This document shows, piece after piece, positions 9,984 to 17,826 of a stretch of 64,000 nucleotides of DNA. Origin of the DNA: Paraburkholderia sp. (GTDB taxonomy: Bacteria > Pseudomonadota > Gammaproteobacteria > Burkholderiales > Burkholderiaceae); NCBI RefSeq assembly GCF_004298475.1, contig NZ_SCRP01000009.1, positions 1 through 64,000 of the forward strand, written 5' to 3'. How positions within the stretch are numbered: position 1 is the stretch's first letter; each line of letters begins with the position of its first letter. Under the pieces are notes generated by a model that searched no databases, had not been told where the DNA came from, and saw only the letters and a list, made by a program, of their open reading frames with translations. A program made the translations under genes and the position numbers.

Positions 9984-10746
9984 TCCTGACGGTGACCCAG
10001 GTGTGATACTGCTCGGACCAGAAACGCCGCGGCGGAGCCGAAGCAGAAGCCGGACGCGGCGGCGCTTCGGTATAGGCAGTCTGCATCTCCGGCTGCGCAG
10101 CCGCGGACGCATCCCCCTGCGTGTCCTCGCTCCGTGCCATCTCCCGAGCGTAAGCCCGCGCGTCGGCCTCGAACTGCTGGGGCGTGACGGCCTGAACCTC
10201 CTGATCCCCATCGTCGGGAACCTGATCTTCGCGCGCCGTTACCGGGGTCGCACGTGCGGGCTGCGGTGCCGGATTTCCCGTGGCGCGAGCCTGTGTGGTT
10301 GCCGAACAGAACTCCGCGACCAACTGGTCTGTCGATGGCGCCCGCGCGGACGCCGCCGTGGATTTCGGTGCTTGCGCAACCTTCGCAGCGTGGCGTGCCG
10401 GCGCCGGCGCCATTTGCGCAGGTTGCTGGTCATCCGGCAACGGGGCGCTCGAGACCGGAATCTGCTGTACCGTTTCGACGTCCCCCGCATCGCTGTAAGT
10501 CTCTTTCAGGTCGACGATTTTGCGCGCGGGCCGCGCGCCCGCCGCCGCCTGTGTTGCGCCACCGGACGGGCTGGCCGCGATGTCGGCATGTGCGGCCTTG
10601 TAACCGGCAGCATAGGCCTCCTTGACCGCCCTCAACTCCGCCGGCGTCATGGTGGCGGGACTCGTGTCGGCGATAGCGGGTAAGGATAACGAACCACATA
10701 CTGCCACCAGTGACGCTGCGGCGAGAGGCCGTAAGTACAGGTTCAT
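9970..10746 (-). CDS. Secreted Ala/Pro-rich hypothetical protein, 258 aa
   Basis: ATG 10746 (MNLYLRPLAAASLVAVCG) begins a Sec signal peptide with a probable AIA cleavage site before DTSPAT. The mature protein is low in complexity, rich in Ala, Pro, Gln and Thr, with a short conserved-looking helix near its start (MTPAELRAVKEAYAAGYKAAHAD) and an aromatic C-terminus (RRFWSEQYHTWVTVRNAGQ). The open frame extends upstream to 10818 without a signal sequence, so the later start is preferred. The neighbouring upstream gene also encodes a secreted proline-rich protein; the two are in the same orientation 159 bp apart. Function unknown, probably cell envelope. Confidence 0.6.
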   Translation of the reverse strand: MNLYLRPLAAASLVAVCGSLSLPAIADTSPATMTPAELRAVKEAYAAGYKAAHADIAASPSGGATQAAAGARPARKIVDLKETYSDAGDVETVQQIPVSSAPLPDDQQPAQMAPAPARHAAKVAQAPKSTAASARAPSTDQLVAEFCSATTQARATGNPAPQPARATPVTAREDQVPDDGDQEVQAVTPQQFEADARAYAREMARSEDTQGDASAAAQPEMQTAYTEAPPRPASASAPPRRFWSEQYHTWVTVRNAGQ

Positions 10747-10905
10747 TGTATTGCGCGGGCACCCGACCGGCCGGCCGGGGAGGGATAGCACGCCAGCGTA
10801 CGCCGGCCAGGCCCGCATCTCCTTGGACGAAGCTATCCTTGCACGGGAGGGGAGCCCGGATCGATGCCGACCCGCCCGGGCTCGCTCACAACGTCATCAC
10901 GATCA

Positions 10906-11550
10906 TCACTGGCGCCACCGGCGATAACCACCGCCGTACCACCAGGGTGTGCCGTAATACCCCTGCACCACGGGGTACGCCGTCGCTACCGTGACACCCG
11001 GCGGCGCATAGACGGGCTGCTGATACGCGGGCTGCTGATACACGGGCACGTACTGCACCGGCGGAACAGGCGGCGGTGGCGGCGCATACACGGGTACGTA
11101 CTGAACCGGCTGGACTGGAGGGGGCGGTGCCGGTGCGTACATCGGCGGCGCGTACGGTCCAGGCGGCGGGACGTCCGCATACGATGGCGGCGGTGGCGGC
11201 AAGTACCGCCGCACTGCCGGCCGGGGTGCGTTCACCGGCCGGGGCGCCGCGCGGGCTGCGGCCACCTGTTCATCGTGATGTTTCCGAATGAGTCCCTTCA
11301 GGATCCGGTCGTCCGTGTTGCCGCGGTGAATCCAGCCGTTGCGATAGGCGCGCGCGATTTCGCTCATCTTCGCGCTCGGATCCTCTTTCGCGCCATCGGC
11401 ATTAACGAGGTAATCCCCGGGCTGGAGGCTCCGCTGCACGGGGGCGCCGTTGTCGTAGGCCTCGGGCGGTCCGTCGGCATGCGCTGCGGGTCCGTAGATC
11501 ACGGTGGCGAAGGCCATGCCAGCCAGACTCCGCGTAATCCGTTTCTGCAT
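10906..11550 (-). CDS. Secreted proline/tyrosine-rich repeat protein, 214 aa
   Basis: It has a Sec signal peptide (MQKRITRSLAGMAFATVIYG, cleavage after AHA). Residues about 27-95 form a compact, charged region (PGDYLVNADG, MSEIARAYRNGWIHRGNTDDRILKGLIRKHHDEQ). From about residue 110 the chain is almost entirely Pro, Tyr, Val and Gln, with a repeated unit QPVQYVPVYAPPPPP / PPVQYVPVYQQP and then QQPAYQQPVYAPP. It ends YYGTPWWYGGGYRRWRQ. Such extended PY-rich tails occur in periplasm-spanning or surface proteins, but no function can be assigned. A GGAGG-like site precedes the ATG. Confidence 0.65.
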   Translation of the reverse strand: MQKRITRSLAGMAFATVIYGPAAHADGPPEAYDNGAPVQRSLQPGDYLVNADGAKEDPSAKMSEIARAYRNGWIHRGNTDDRILKGLIRKHHDEQVAAARAAPRPVNAPRPAVRRYLPPPPPSYADVPPPGPYAPPMYAPAPPPPVQPVQYVPVYAPPPPPVPPVQYVPVYQQPAYQQPVYAPPGVTVATAYPVVQGYYGTPWWYGGGYRRWRQ

Positions 11551-12078
11551 GGTTGCCTCCTTGCAGCGCGATGGAGTTGTTCAACGAGCGACCTGGCCAG
11601 CCGATGGCGCGCGAACGAAGTGCAAGTAGTCGATGCGAATGCAAACGGAGGTCCAGCCGATCCGCTGCCGCGACCGCGGCGCCTGGCGCTCCGGCTTGTC
11701 CGGCATCCCACGAGAGCCGATGAGCCTTGCCTCGAACGGTTCGCCCTCGACGAAGGCATAGAGGAAAAGTGCCGATACCACGTGCGGGAAACCCGCAATC
11801 GATCCCATCACCACCGTCAACACATGATTTCCCAGCTATGGTCTTGAATGTGTGGTCGACCACATACGCGCCCGCAAAAAGATGCGCGCATGTGAGCCGC
11901 GAGCGGCCAGGCGTGCGAGGAGCGTGTTATTTCAATGTCGATGTGCGAGACAGATGCCGTTCGTTGTCAGGCGATAACGAACTGGCCAGATGATGCGCAG
12001 CGGCACGGATGATCTGAATGGCGTCCGGCCGTGAGGGGACAACGCGCGGACGATCGCGATGCGATCGTCCGCAGGTTT
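11551..12078. other. Intergenic region with one weak small frame
   Basis: The only candidate gene is a minus-strand frame at 11581-11823 (80 codons, GTG start, MLTVVMGSIAGFPHVVSALFLY...). It has a hydrophobic N-terminus but no good ribosome binding site and no recognisable family, so I do not call it. The rest is probably the promoter of the secreted protein at 10906-11550 and the 3' region of ubiT. Confidence 0.3.
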
Positions 12079-12573
12079 TTAGCGGGATTCCCGCTGCTTT
12101 TCGATGATGGCGGCGAAACGCAGTCCGCGACGCAGCGCGGCCTGGGCAATCCTTCCGCTGGCCGTCTCGTCGAAATCGACGGCGTCGATTGCGTTGCGCA
12201 CGATCAGTCCCAGCTCCGTGTCACCCTGCATGACGAGGCGGCGGCTGAAGAAGAGCGTGTCCGCATCGATTTCGCGCGCGGCCATCCGGGCGAAGTCGAT
12301 GCCGCTCGATGCGATCCGCAGGTCCGGCCTGGCTTCCGGCGGACGCGCTTCAAAACGCGTGCTGCCGAGCGTGAAGCCCACGACGAGTCCGATATCGGTG
12401 ACTTCCATCACGTAGCTGCGGCCTTGCATCAGGGCGCGCGTATCTTCGTCGAGCACGGGCAGCACCAGCTGGTTCATCAGTGCGCAGCACGCGATCGAGG
12501 GCGGACGCACCGGCAGCCGGCCAATGCAGGCGCGCAGCCAGGGCGTGGGGAAAGCGGGAAGCAGATTCATCAT
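12079..12573 (-). CDS. ubiT: UbiT, SCP2-domain accessory factor of anaerobic ubiquinone synthesis, 164 aa
   Basis: A sterol-carrier-protein-2 (SCP2) fold protein of the YhbT/UbiT family. UbiT is thought to bind the hydrophobic quinone precursors, taking the place of UbiJ when oxygen is absent. The SCP2 core spans roughly residues 30-135 (ALMQGRSYVMEVTDIGLVVGF, then DTLFFSRRLVMQGDTELGLIVRNAIDAVDFD), the last block being the family signature. Length fits the family. The gene overlaps the end of ubiV by four bases (12570-12573) and closes a ubiU-ubiV-ubiT operon, the arrangement that supports the assignment. Confidence 0.92.
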   Translation of the reverse strand: MMNLLPAFPTPWLRACIGRLPVRPPSIACCALMNQLVLPVLDEDTRALMQGRSYVMEVTDIGLVVGFTLGSTRFEARPPEARPDLRIASSGIDFARMAAREIDADTLFFSRRLVMQGDTELGLIVRNAIDAVDFDETASGRIAQAALRRGLRFAAIIEKQRESR

Positions 12574-13520
12574 CGCGAAGCTCCGGTATGTTCGTTAGCC
12601 GTCTTGCCGTCGGCCGATGCGCCGTCCTGCATGCCCTGTACGCCGGGGCGGCCGAACCAGAAGCCGTTGGTCGCGTCGCCCGCGTGCAGTTCGCTCAGGC
12701 TGCCGAACGCTTCTTCCGCGCTGATATCCCCTTGTGCGAGGTTCGCGAACAGATCGGCGATGCGCGGCGTGTGCAGCGATTGCGGACTGATACGGAGCAC
12801 CGAAACGCCGGCTTCCTTCAATTGATCGAGCTGGCGGCACAGGTTGATGACCTGCGCGGTCTGGGTCTGGATGCCGTTCAGCAGGATGAAAGGCTTGCCG
12901 TCCTGCGTCGTGACGCTAATGCCGCTCGGGTCGTTGATGCAGCGCTGTTCGCAGTTGTCTTTCTGCACGTTGTGATGGCGCGCGGTGAAGCAGCGCGACG
13001 ACAGCGAAAGCGGTGCGTTGCCGAAAGCGAACATTTCGATTTCGCACGGCTGGGTGCGTTGCTGATGGATCGTGCGCACGGTCTCGCCGGTGCATTCGAT
13101 CGACGGAATCCAGCGGCGCGCGCCGAGCCCGACGAGCCAGTCGAGCATCTGCGCGCTGTAGCAGTTCAGGTGCGGGCCGATCACGAAGGGGCGCTTGTGC
13201 GCGACGAGCGCGAGCGCCGACATGTCGTTCGCTTCGAGCAGGAATTCGTCGGTGTCGGCGATCTTGCGCATGCGGCGCAGGTCGGCTTCGGTTTCAGCCA
13301 GTGCGAGCGTCGACAGCACGACTTCCTTGCCGTGCGACGCGAGATCGTGCGCGAGGCCGAGCCAGTCGGACTGGCGCATGCCGAGGCGCCGCGAGCACAC
13401 CACTTCGCCGAGGTAGACGGTGTCCACGCGCGAGAGCGCGATGGCGTCGTAGAACCGCATGATGTCGCTGCGATCCCAGTAGTACAGGATAGGGCCGAGG
13501 GAGATTTTCATTGCGTTCAT
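12570..13520 (-). CDS. ubiV: UbiV, oxygen-independent ubiquinone hydroxylation subunit, peptidase-U32 family
   Basis: UbiV forms a heterodimer with UbiU that hydroxylates the ubiquinone ring without oxygen, using prephenate as oxygen donor (established for E. coli). Four cysteines that ligate its [4Fe-4S] cluster are present: Cys39 in GEVVCSRRL (numbered from MKISLG) and the SRCFTARH / DNCEQRC trio. The frame ends NEHTGASR, which places the protein near 313-316 residues, normal for the family. ATG 13520 overlaps the ubiU stop as ATGA; a second in-frame ATG at 13511 gives the canonical MKISLGP start, and either may be used. Confidence 0.93.
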   Translation of the reverse strand: MNAMKISLGPILYYWDRSDIMRFYDAIALSRVDTVYLGEVVCSRRLGMRQSDWLGLAHDLASHGKEVVLSTLALAETEADLRRMRKIADTDEFLLEANDMSALALVAHKRPFVIGPHLNCYSAQMLDWLVGLGARRWIPSIECTGETVRTIHQQRTQPCEIEMFAFGNAPLSLSSRCFTARHHNVQKDNCEQRCINDPSGISVTTQDGKPFILLNGIQTQTAQVINLCRQLDQLKEAGVSVLRISPQSLHTPRIADLFANLAQGDISAEEAFGSLSELHAGDATNGFWFGRPGVQGMQDGASADGKTANEHTGASR

Positions 13521-14563
13521 TTCCAGGGGCGCGAGTACGGGCCGAGGGTATCGGTTTGCCCTTCCGAAAGAGCGCCGAGCGTCTTGAGCGAAGCTTCGTC
13601 GACCGTGGCCGTATCGCCGTGTTTTGCGAGTGCGTCGAGTGCCGAGCGCCACACCTGGGTGACCGAGGCGGCGTAGGCCGGGCCGCGCTGCCGTCCTTCG
13701 ATCTTGATCGCCGCCACGCCCATGCGTGCGAGCGTCGGCAGGATTTCCATCACGTTGAGGCTGGTCGGTTCTTCGAGGGCGTAGTAACGCTTGCCGTCGA
13801 CGTCGAAGCGTCCCTTGCAGATGGTCGGGTAACCTGCGGGCTCGCCGGAGCGGTAGCTGTCGACCAGCACCGTGCCGAGACGCGCGTCGAGCCAGGTGCC
13901 GTCCTTCGCTTCGCGCTCGGACCAGTGCACGTGGCGCGCGGGCGAGCAGACGCCGTCGAGGTTCGGCGCTTCGCCGCTCGCGTGCGCGGAGAGGGCGCAG
14001 CGCCCTTCGACCATCACGCAGAGGCTGCCGAAGCCGAACACCTCGATTTCCACCGTCGTGTTGTTGAGCACGTTTTCGATCTGCTCGACCGACAATACGC
14101 GCGGCAGCACGGCGCGCTGGATGCCGAACTCGCGCTGCAGGAAGTTGATGCCTTCGTAGCTCGTGACCGAGCCTTGAACCGAGAGGTGCAGGCGCAGGTC
14201 CGGATGGACGCGCTTCGCGTAGGCCATCAGGGCCGGGTCGGCCACGATGATGGCGTCGGCGCCGAGCGTCGCCGCCGTGTCGATCGCCTTGGTCCAGCGC
14301 ACGAGATCGTCGCCGTGAGCATAGGTGTTGATCGCCATCAACACCTTGCGTCCGGCGCGATGGGCATATTGCACCCCGTCGGCGAGCTGGCGCTCGTCGA
14401 AGCCCAAGCCCGGAAACGCGCGCGCATTGGTGTCGTTCTTCAGTCCGAGATACACGCAGTCGGCACCGCCGTCGATCGCTGCGCGCAGTCCGGGCAGGCT
14501 GCCTGCCGGGCAAACTAGTTCGGGTATTTTTAGCTTATCCATTGGATCGGGTTTCAGTCGCAT
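13517..14563 (-). CDS. ubiU: UbiU, oxygen-independent ubiquinone hydroxylation subunit, peptidase-U32 family
   Basis: The partner of UbiV, and first gene of the operon. The opening PELVCPAGSLPGLRAAIDGGADCVYLGLK is family-typical. The four cluster-binding cysteines are seen in FGSLCVMVEGRC, DGVCSPARH and YPTICKGR. The C-terminal block MSEG-like ALSEGQTDTLGPY is also conserved. Start could be ATG 14563 or ATG 14542; neither has a strong ribosome binding site. Anaerobic ubiquinone made by UbiUVT is needed where nitrate reductase accepts electrons from quinol, which fits the two narGHJI sets to the right. Confidence 0.93.
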   Translation of the reverse strand: MRLKPDPMDKLKIPELVCPAGSLPGLRAAIDGGADCVYLGLKNDTNARAFPGLGFDERQLADGVQYAHRAGRKVLMAINTYAHGDDLVRWTKAIDTAATLGADAIIVADPALMAYAKRVHPDLRLHLSVQGSVTSYEGINFLQREFGIQRAVLPRVLSVEQIENVLNNTTVEIEVFGFGSLCVMVEGRCALSAHASGEAPNLDGVCSPARHVHWSEREAKDGTWLDARLGTVLVDSYRSGEPAGYPTICKGRFDVDGKRYYALEEPTSLNVMEILPTLARMGVAAIKIEGRQRGPAYAASVTQVWRSALDALAKHGDTATVDEASLKTLGALSEGQTDTLGPYSRPWK

Positions 14564-14960
14564 TCCGTGAAAGCATGCCGGCGCCGGTGCGAAGCGCAGA
14601 TCAGGGCCGCCGGACTGCCATGGCCGGCACTTGTTCGCGCAATCGCCTCAGTGTGTCGTCGCCGGGATACGAAGCGGGGATCGGCCGCACCAGCAAGTCT
14701 TCCGGCGTGCATCCGTTGCTGCGCAATCCGGGTGGATTCGAACGGCACGATGCGGCCATCGTGGTTGCTGGCGTAACTCGGTTGGATGGTCACGGACGTA
14801 AACTACATGTCGTGCGGGACGGAATTCCACGGACTATAGGTTGTGCACATCGGCGATAGAAGTGCAGGACGTGAAAGATTTGCCCTGGATCAACGCGTAT
14901 GCATTGCCGGCCGACATATCGAAAAATTTCCGTGCGACGGCGCTGTAGGGCCGTTGACTG
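14564..14960. other. Intergenic region between thiM and ubiU, with a candidate FNR-type half-matched site
   Basis: Holds the presumed ubiU promoter. No gene with coding character is present. The only oxygen-regulator-like element I can find is at 14880-14893. Confidence 0.5.
14880..14893. promoter_or_regulatory. Candidate FNR/Anr site, imperfect
   Basis: The sequence TTGCCCTGGATCAA has the right spacing for TTGAT-N4-ATCAA. The right half matches fully and the left half differs at two positions. It lies 316 bp upstream of ubiU's first possible start, far for direct activation, so it is weak evidence. Confidence 0.25.
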
Positions 14961-15770
14961 TCATCGGCACTCGCGGTAGCGCAGCGTCGAGGCAAACGTC
15001 GCGGCGTCGAGCGTCGCGAGCCGGTCGAGCCAGGCAGGCGTAAAGCTGCCGGGTCCGGCCGTTTCGCGGGCGGCCAGTTCACCGGCGACACCGGCGAGGG
15101 CGACAGCGGCGACGGCCGGAATCCAGAGATTGCCCTCGTAGCCGCCCGCGCCGATGAAAGCCGCGACGAGCGCAGAGAGCGCACAGCCGGTTCCCGTGAC
15201 GCGCGGCATCACTGCGTCGCCGTTCGCCAGTTCGATGCTGCGCTTGCCGTCCGTGACGTAGTCGATGGCGCCCGTCACGGCCACCACCGCATGCAGATCG
15301 AGCGCGAGCGCCCGGGCGGCGCCCCGTGCGTCGTCGGTACTGGCCGTGCTATCGACGCCCCGGCCGCTCGCGGGGCCGCCCGCAAGGCCGATGATCTCCG
15401 AAGCGTTGCCGCGAATGACGGCCGGTTGCGCAGCAATCAGCTTGCGCGCGAAGCTGGTGCGGAACGTCAGCGCGCCGACTGCCACAGGATCGAGCACCCA
15501 CGGCACGCCTGCCGCGCGTCCGGCCTCGACGGCCAACTGGATCGCCTCGGCCTGCGCGGCGTCGAGCGTGCCGAGATTGACGGAGAGCGCGCTGGCCAGC
15601 GTGACGAATTCCGCGACTTCCTCGCGCGCCACCACCATGGCGGGTGACGCGCCTGCCGCGAGCAGCACGTTGGCGGTCATATTGGTGGTGACGAGGTTCG
15701 CGAGACAGTGGACGAGCGGCGCACGGCGGCGGACGTCGTCAACGACTGAGAAAAGTATCGATGGCAGCAT
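14961..15770 (-). CDS. thiM: Hydroxyethylthiazole kinase ThiM, 269 aa
   Basis: Phosphorylates 4-methyl-5-hydroxyethylthiazole in thiamine salvage. The substrate-binding N-terminal part is typical (PLVHCLANLVTTNMTANVLLAAGASPAM), as is the ATP/phosphate segment NASEI near the middle and the MPRVTGTGCALSALVAAFIG block that carries the catalytic cysteine of the GTGC loop. Length matches the family. It stands alone: no thiE or thiD is adjacent. I searched the upstream region by eye for a TPP riboswitch and saw no CTGAGA/ACCTGA cores, so regulation is unclear. Confidence 0.93.
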   Translation of the reverse strand: MLPSILFSVVDDVRRRAPLVHCLANLVTTNMTANVLLAAGASPAMVVAREEVAEFVTLASALSVNLGTLDAAQAEAIQLAVEAGRAAGVPWVLDPVAVGALTFRTSFARKLIAAQPAVIRGNASEIIGLAGGPASGRGVDSTASTDDARGAARALALDLHAVVAVTGAIDYVTDGKRSIELANGDAVMPRVTGTGCALSALVAAFIGAGGYEGNLWIPAVAAVALAGVAGELAARETAGPGSFTPAWLDRLATLDAATFASTLRYRECR

Positions 15771-16135
15771 GCTGGGGTCGGTGTTTGTTTGACAAAGACG
15801 ATCCGCTCCGGGGATTCACGTGCGAACGTAGCGGAGTCGAAATTCCTGTGCAATGCGCATTGGCGGCCTGCCATGCGGTCGGTCGCGCAGGGGCGACAGG
15901 CGGCGGGCCTGGATCGACCGTGAATCTATCCAGTTCCCGCCCGTGCGTCGAGAGCCGTTCCGTCGCACACATGTTCCAGAACAAGGGATCTGGGCCGCAG
16001 GTTGTGCCTGTGGCGATGCCGCTTGCCGTTCTGCATCTCAGAATATAATTCCGGCAATGTCGCGCCGCTGCTGGGTGTTTGGGGCGCGGCGCTTTCCGCT
16101 TCAGGCGAACTCCGAACGCACTTTCTCATATCAAG
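15771..16135. other. Divergent intergenic region, thiM / iclR
   Basis: No coding frame is credible here. It should hold the thiM promoter (minus strand) and the iclR promoter (plus strand; see 16023-16049). Confidence 0.4.
16023..16049 (+). promoter_or_regulatory. Possible sigma-70 promoter of iclR
   Basis: TTGCCG (16023-16028) and a perfect TATAAT (16044-16049), spaced 15 bp, lie about 87 bp upstream of the iclR ATG. The spacing is shorter than the preferred 17 bp. An A/T-rich -10 of this quality is rare in this GC-rich window. Confidence 0.35.
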
Positions 16136-16966
16136 ATGGCTGATATCGAGCACAAGACAGCCCGGCCCGCAGTTCAAAAAGCGGTTCATAAGGAAGACCG
16201 GCATTTCGTGACCGCACTAGCGCGCGGGCTCGAAGTGCTGGCGTGCTTTCGCGGCGGCGATGCGATGCTGACCAATCAGGAAATCGCGCAACGCTGCAAG
16301 CTGCCGCGCTCGACGGTCTCGCGTCTCACCATGACGCTCACGAAGCTCGGCTACCTGATTCATCTCGAAGACAACGGGCGCTACCGGCTCGGCACGGCTT
16401 GTCTTGCGCTCGGCAGTTCGATTCTCGCGCGGCTCGACGTGCGCAAGATGGCGCGCCCGCTGATGCAGGAGCTGGCGGAATTTTCGGGCGGCACCGTGTC
16501 GCTCGGGATGCGCGACCGGCTCTCGATGCTGTATATCGAAAGCTGCCGCGGCACGGCGGCGCTCGCGCTCACGCTCGATGTAGGCTCGCGCATTCCGCTC
16601 GCCACCTCGGCGATCGGGCGCGCCTGGCTTGCCACGGTTGCGGCGCGCGAACGACATGACGTGATGGAGCAGATCCGCGAACTCGACGACGTTGCCTGGC
16701 CGCGCATCCGGCCCGGCATCGAGCAGGGCATCGAAGACCATCGCACGCTCGGCGTGACATGTTCCTTCGGCGAGTGGTAGAAGGACGTCAACGGCATCGC
16801 CCGCGCGTTTCAGGCGGGCGGCGGCTTGCCGGTCATGGCGATTAACGTGGGCGGCCCGGCGAGTTCGCTGTCGAAGGAGTTTCTGCTCGGCGAGGTGAAG
16901 CCGCGGCTGCTGGACATCGTGGCGCAGCTCGAAGAGGGCGGCCTCGCCGCGTGCCAGCGGAATTAG
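16136..16966 (+). pseudogene. IclR-family transcriptional regulator interrupted by an in-frame amber codon
   Basis: From ATG 16136 the frame encodes an N-terminal winged helix-turn-helix (about residues 24-75: ALARGLEVLACFRGGDAMLTNQEIAQR, then LPRSTVSRLTMTLTKLGYL) and most of an IclR effector domain. At codon 215 a TAG (16778-16780) stops the frame after CSFGEW. The same frame continues with clearly conserved sequence (KDVNGIARAFQ, then GGLPVMAINVGGPAS, ending VAQLEEGG) to a natural TAG at 16964, giving 276 residues, the family's usual length. Relatives have Gln at the broken position, so CAG became TAG. The truncated protein would lack the C-terminal part of the ligand-binding domain. It probably regulated the neighbouring thioesterase and ABC operon. 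Confidence 0.88.
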
Positions 16967-16987
16967 CGGAATTAGCGGAATTAGCGG
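16961..16987 (+). repeat. Three tandem copies of AATTAGCGG
   Basis: A perfect 9-bp unit is repeated three times. The first copy contains the natural stop of the iclR frame, the third contains the stop (TAA on the minus strand, 16981-16983) of the convergent thioesterase gene. A 9-bp unit keeps frame if copy number changes. Confidence 0.9.
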
Positions 16988-17451
16988 TCGATGGGCAAAA
17001 ACGTGCCGCTCGTATGCAGCACTTCGCGCTCGCCAACCCTGAGCGTGCATTCCGCGAACACGATGCGCCGGCCGTTGCGGCGCACGCGCGCATGCGCTTC
17101 CAGCCAGTCGCCGACATGGGCCGCCGAGAGGAATTCGCTGTTGAGCGTGGTGGTCACCGTGACGTGCGCACCGCGCTGTGCGTGCGGCGCCTGGCTCAGG
17201 TAGATGCCGAGGGTGCCGTCGGCGAGCGTCAGCAGCATGCCGCCGTGGGCGATGCCGAGCGGGTTCGTATGCGCGGCCTTGACGCGCACCGCCACGATGA
17301 GCCCGCCCGCCGTAGCCGGGCGCGTGTAGAGCGGGCCGAGCGCGCGGAAATACGGGCCGCCGTGTTCGAAGAGTGTGTAGCCGTCCGGTACGCCGCTCGA
17401 CGCATCGTTGGCCGGGGCCATGAGCCTGCTGCTCAGCAATTCGGGTGTCAT
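16981..17451 (-). CDS. PaaI-family hotdog-fold thioesterase, 156 aa
   Basis: A small hotdog-fold acyl-CoA thioesterase. The family signature is visible as NPLGIAHGGMLLTLADGTLGIYL, followed by VTVTTTLNSEFLSAAHVGDWLEAHARVRRNGRRIVFAECTLR-type strands. Such enzymes hydrolyse aryl- or acyl-CoA that stalls in degradation pathways. ATG 17451 (MTPELLSS) is preferred over the upstream 17469. It lies downstream of, and in the same direction as, the HAAT transporter operon, and converges on the broken iclR gene, so a shared role in uptake and breakdown of an aromatic or branched acid is plausible. Confidence 0.85.
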   Translation of the reverse strand: MTPELLSSRLMAPANDASSGVPDGYTLFEHGGPYFRALGPLYTRPATAGGLIVAVRVKAAHTNPLGIAHGGMLLTLADGTLGIYLSQAPHAQRGAHVTVTTTLNSEFLSAAHVGDWLEAHARVRRNGRRIVFAECTLRVGEREVLHTSGTFLPIDR

Positions 17452-17826
17452 CTTTTTTGATCTTCTCAATACCAGCCGGGTCTCGCCGTGCCGTGTGCCC
17501 GGAAACGTTTGCCCGCATGCGGGCGTTTCGGCAGAAAAATAAGCGGCAGCGGGAAATTTAGCACCGGCCAGCCAGGGCCGTGTGGATCTCGATCAGATGC
17601 TGCGCGCATTGTTGCGCGCGTTTTGCAGCCCAGGCTCACGAGCCGGTTTTGCCCGCCCGCGAGCGCCGTGTTCGGGTGTGCGGGCTTTTTGTGGGCTCGC
17701 CATAGAATCGCCCGTGCATCTGCAGTGTGGAATCGACGGATGGATTCGTGGAATTCATCGCTAACGCGCCGGCATGTCGGGGGCGCGGTGCGTGCCCCGA
17801 CGATTCCTGGTCAACGTTGCGCCGCG
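17452..17826. other. Intergenic region between the HAAT operon and the thioesterase
   Basis: No credible gene. It contains a terminator-like hairpin at 17651-17690 and the leader of the thioesterase gene. Confidence 0.4.
17651..17690 (+). terminator. Terminator-like hairpin followed by T5
   Basis: GCCCGC at 17651-17656 pairs with GCGGGC at 17680-17685, and TTTTT follows at 17686-17690. The T-run is on the plus strand, where the nearest upstream gene is iclR, about 0.7 kb away. Its loop is long (23 nt), so efficiency is doubtful. Confidence 0.35.

Noticed and set aside
11581..11823. 80-codon minus-strand frame with a hydrophobic start
   Set aside because: GTG start without a good ribosome binding site and no recognisable conservation; mentioned in the intergenic entry only.
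15771..16135. TPP riboswitch ahead of thiM
   Set aside because: No THI-box core sequences could be found on the minus strand of this gap.
16217..17518. Minus-strand 433-codon frame across iclR and the thioesterase
   Set aside because: It reads antisense through iclR and out of frame through the thioesterase, and contains no recognisable domain.
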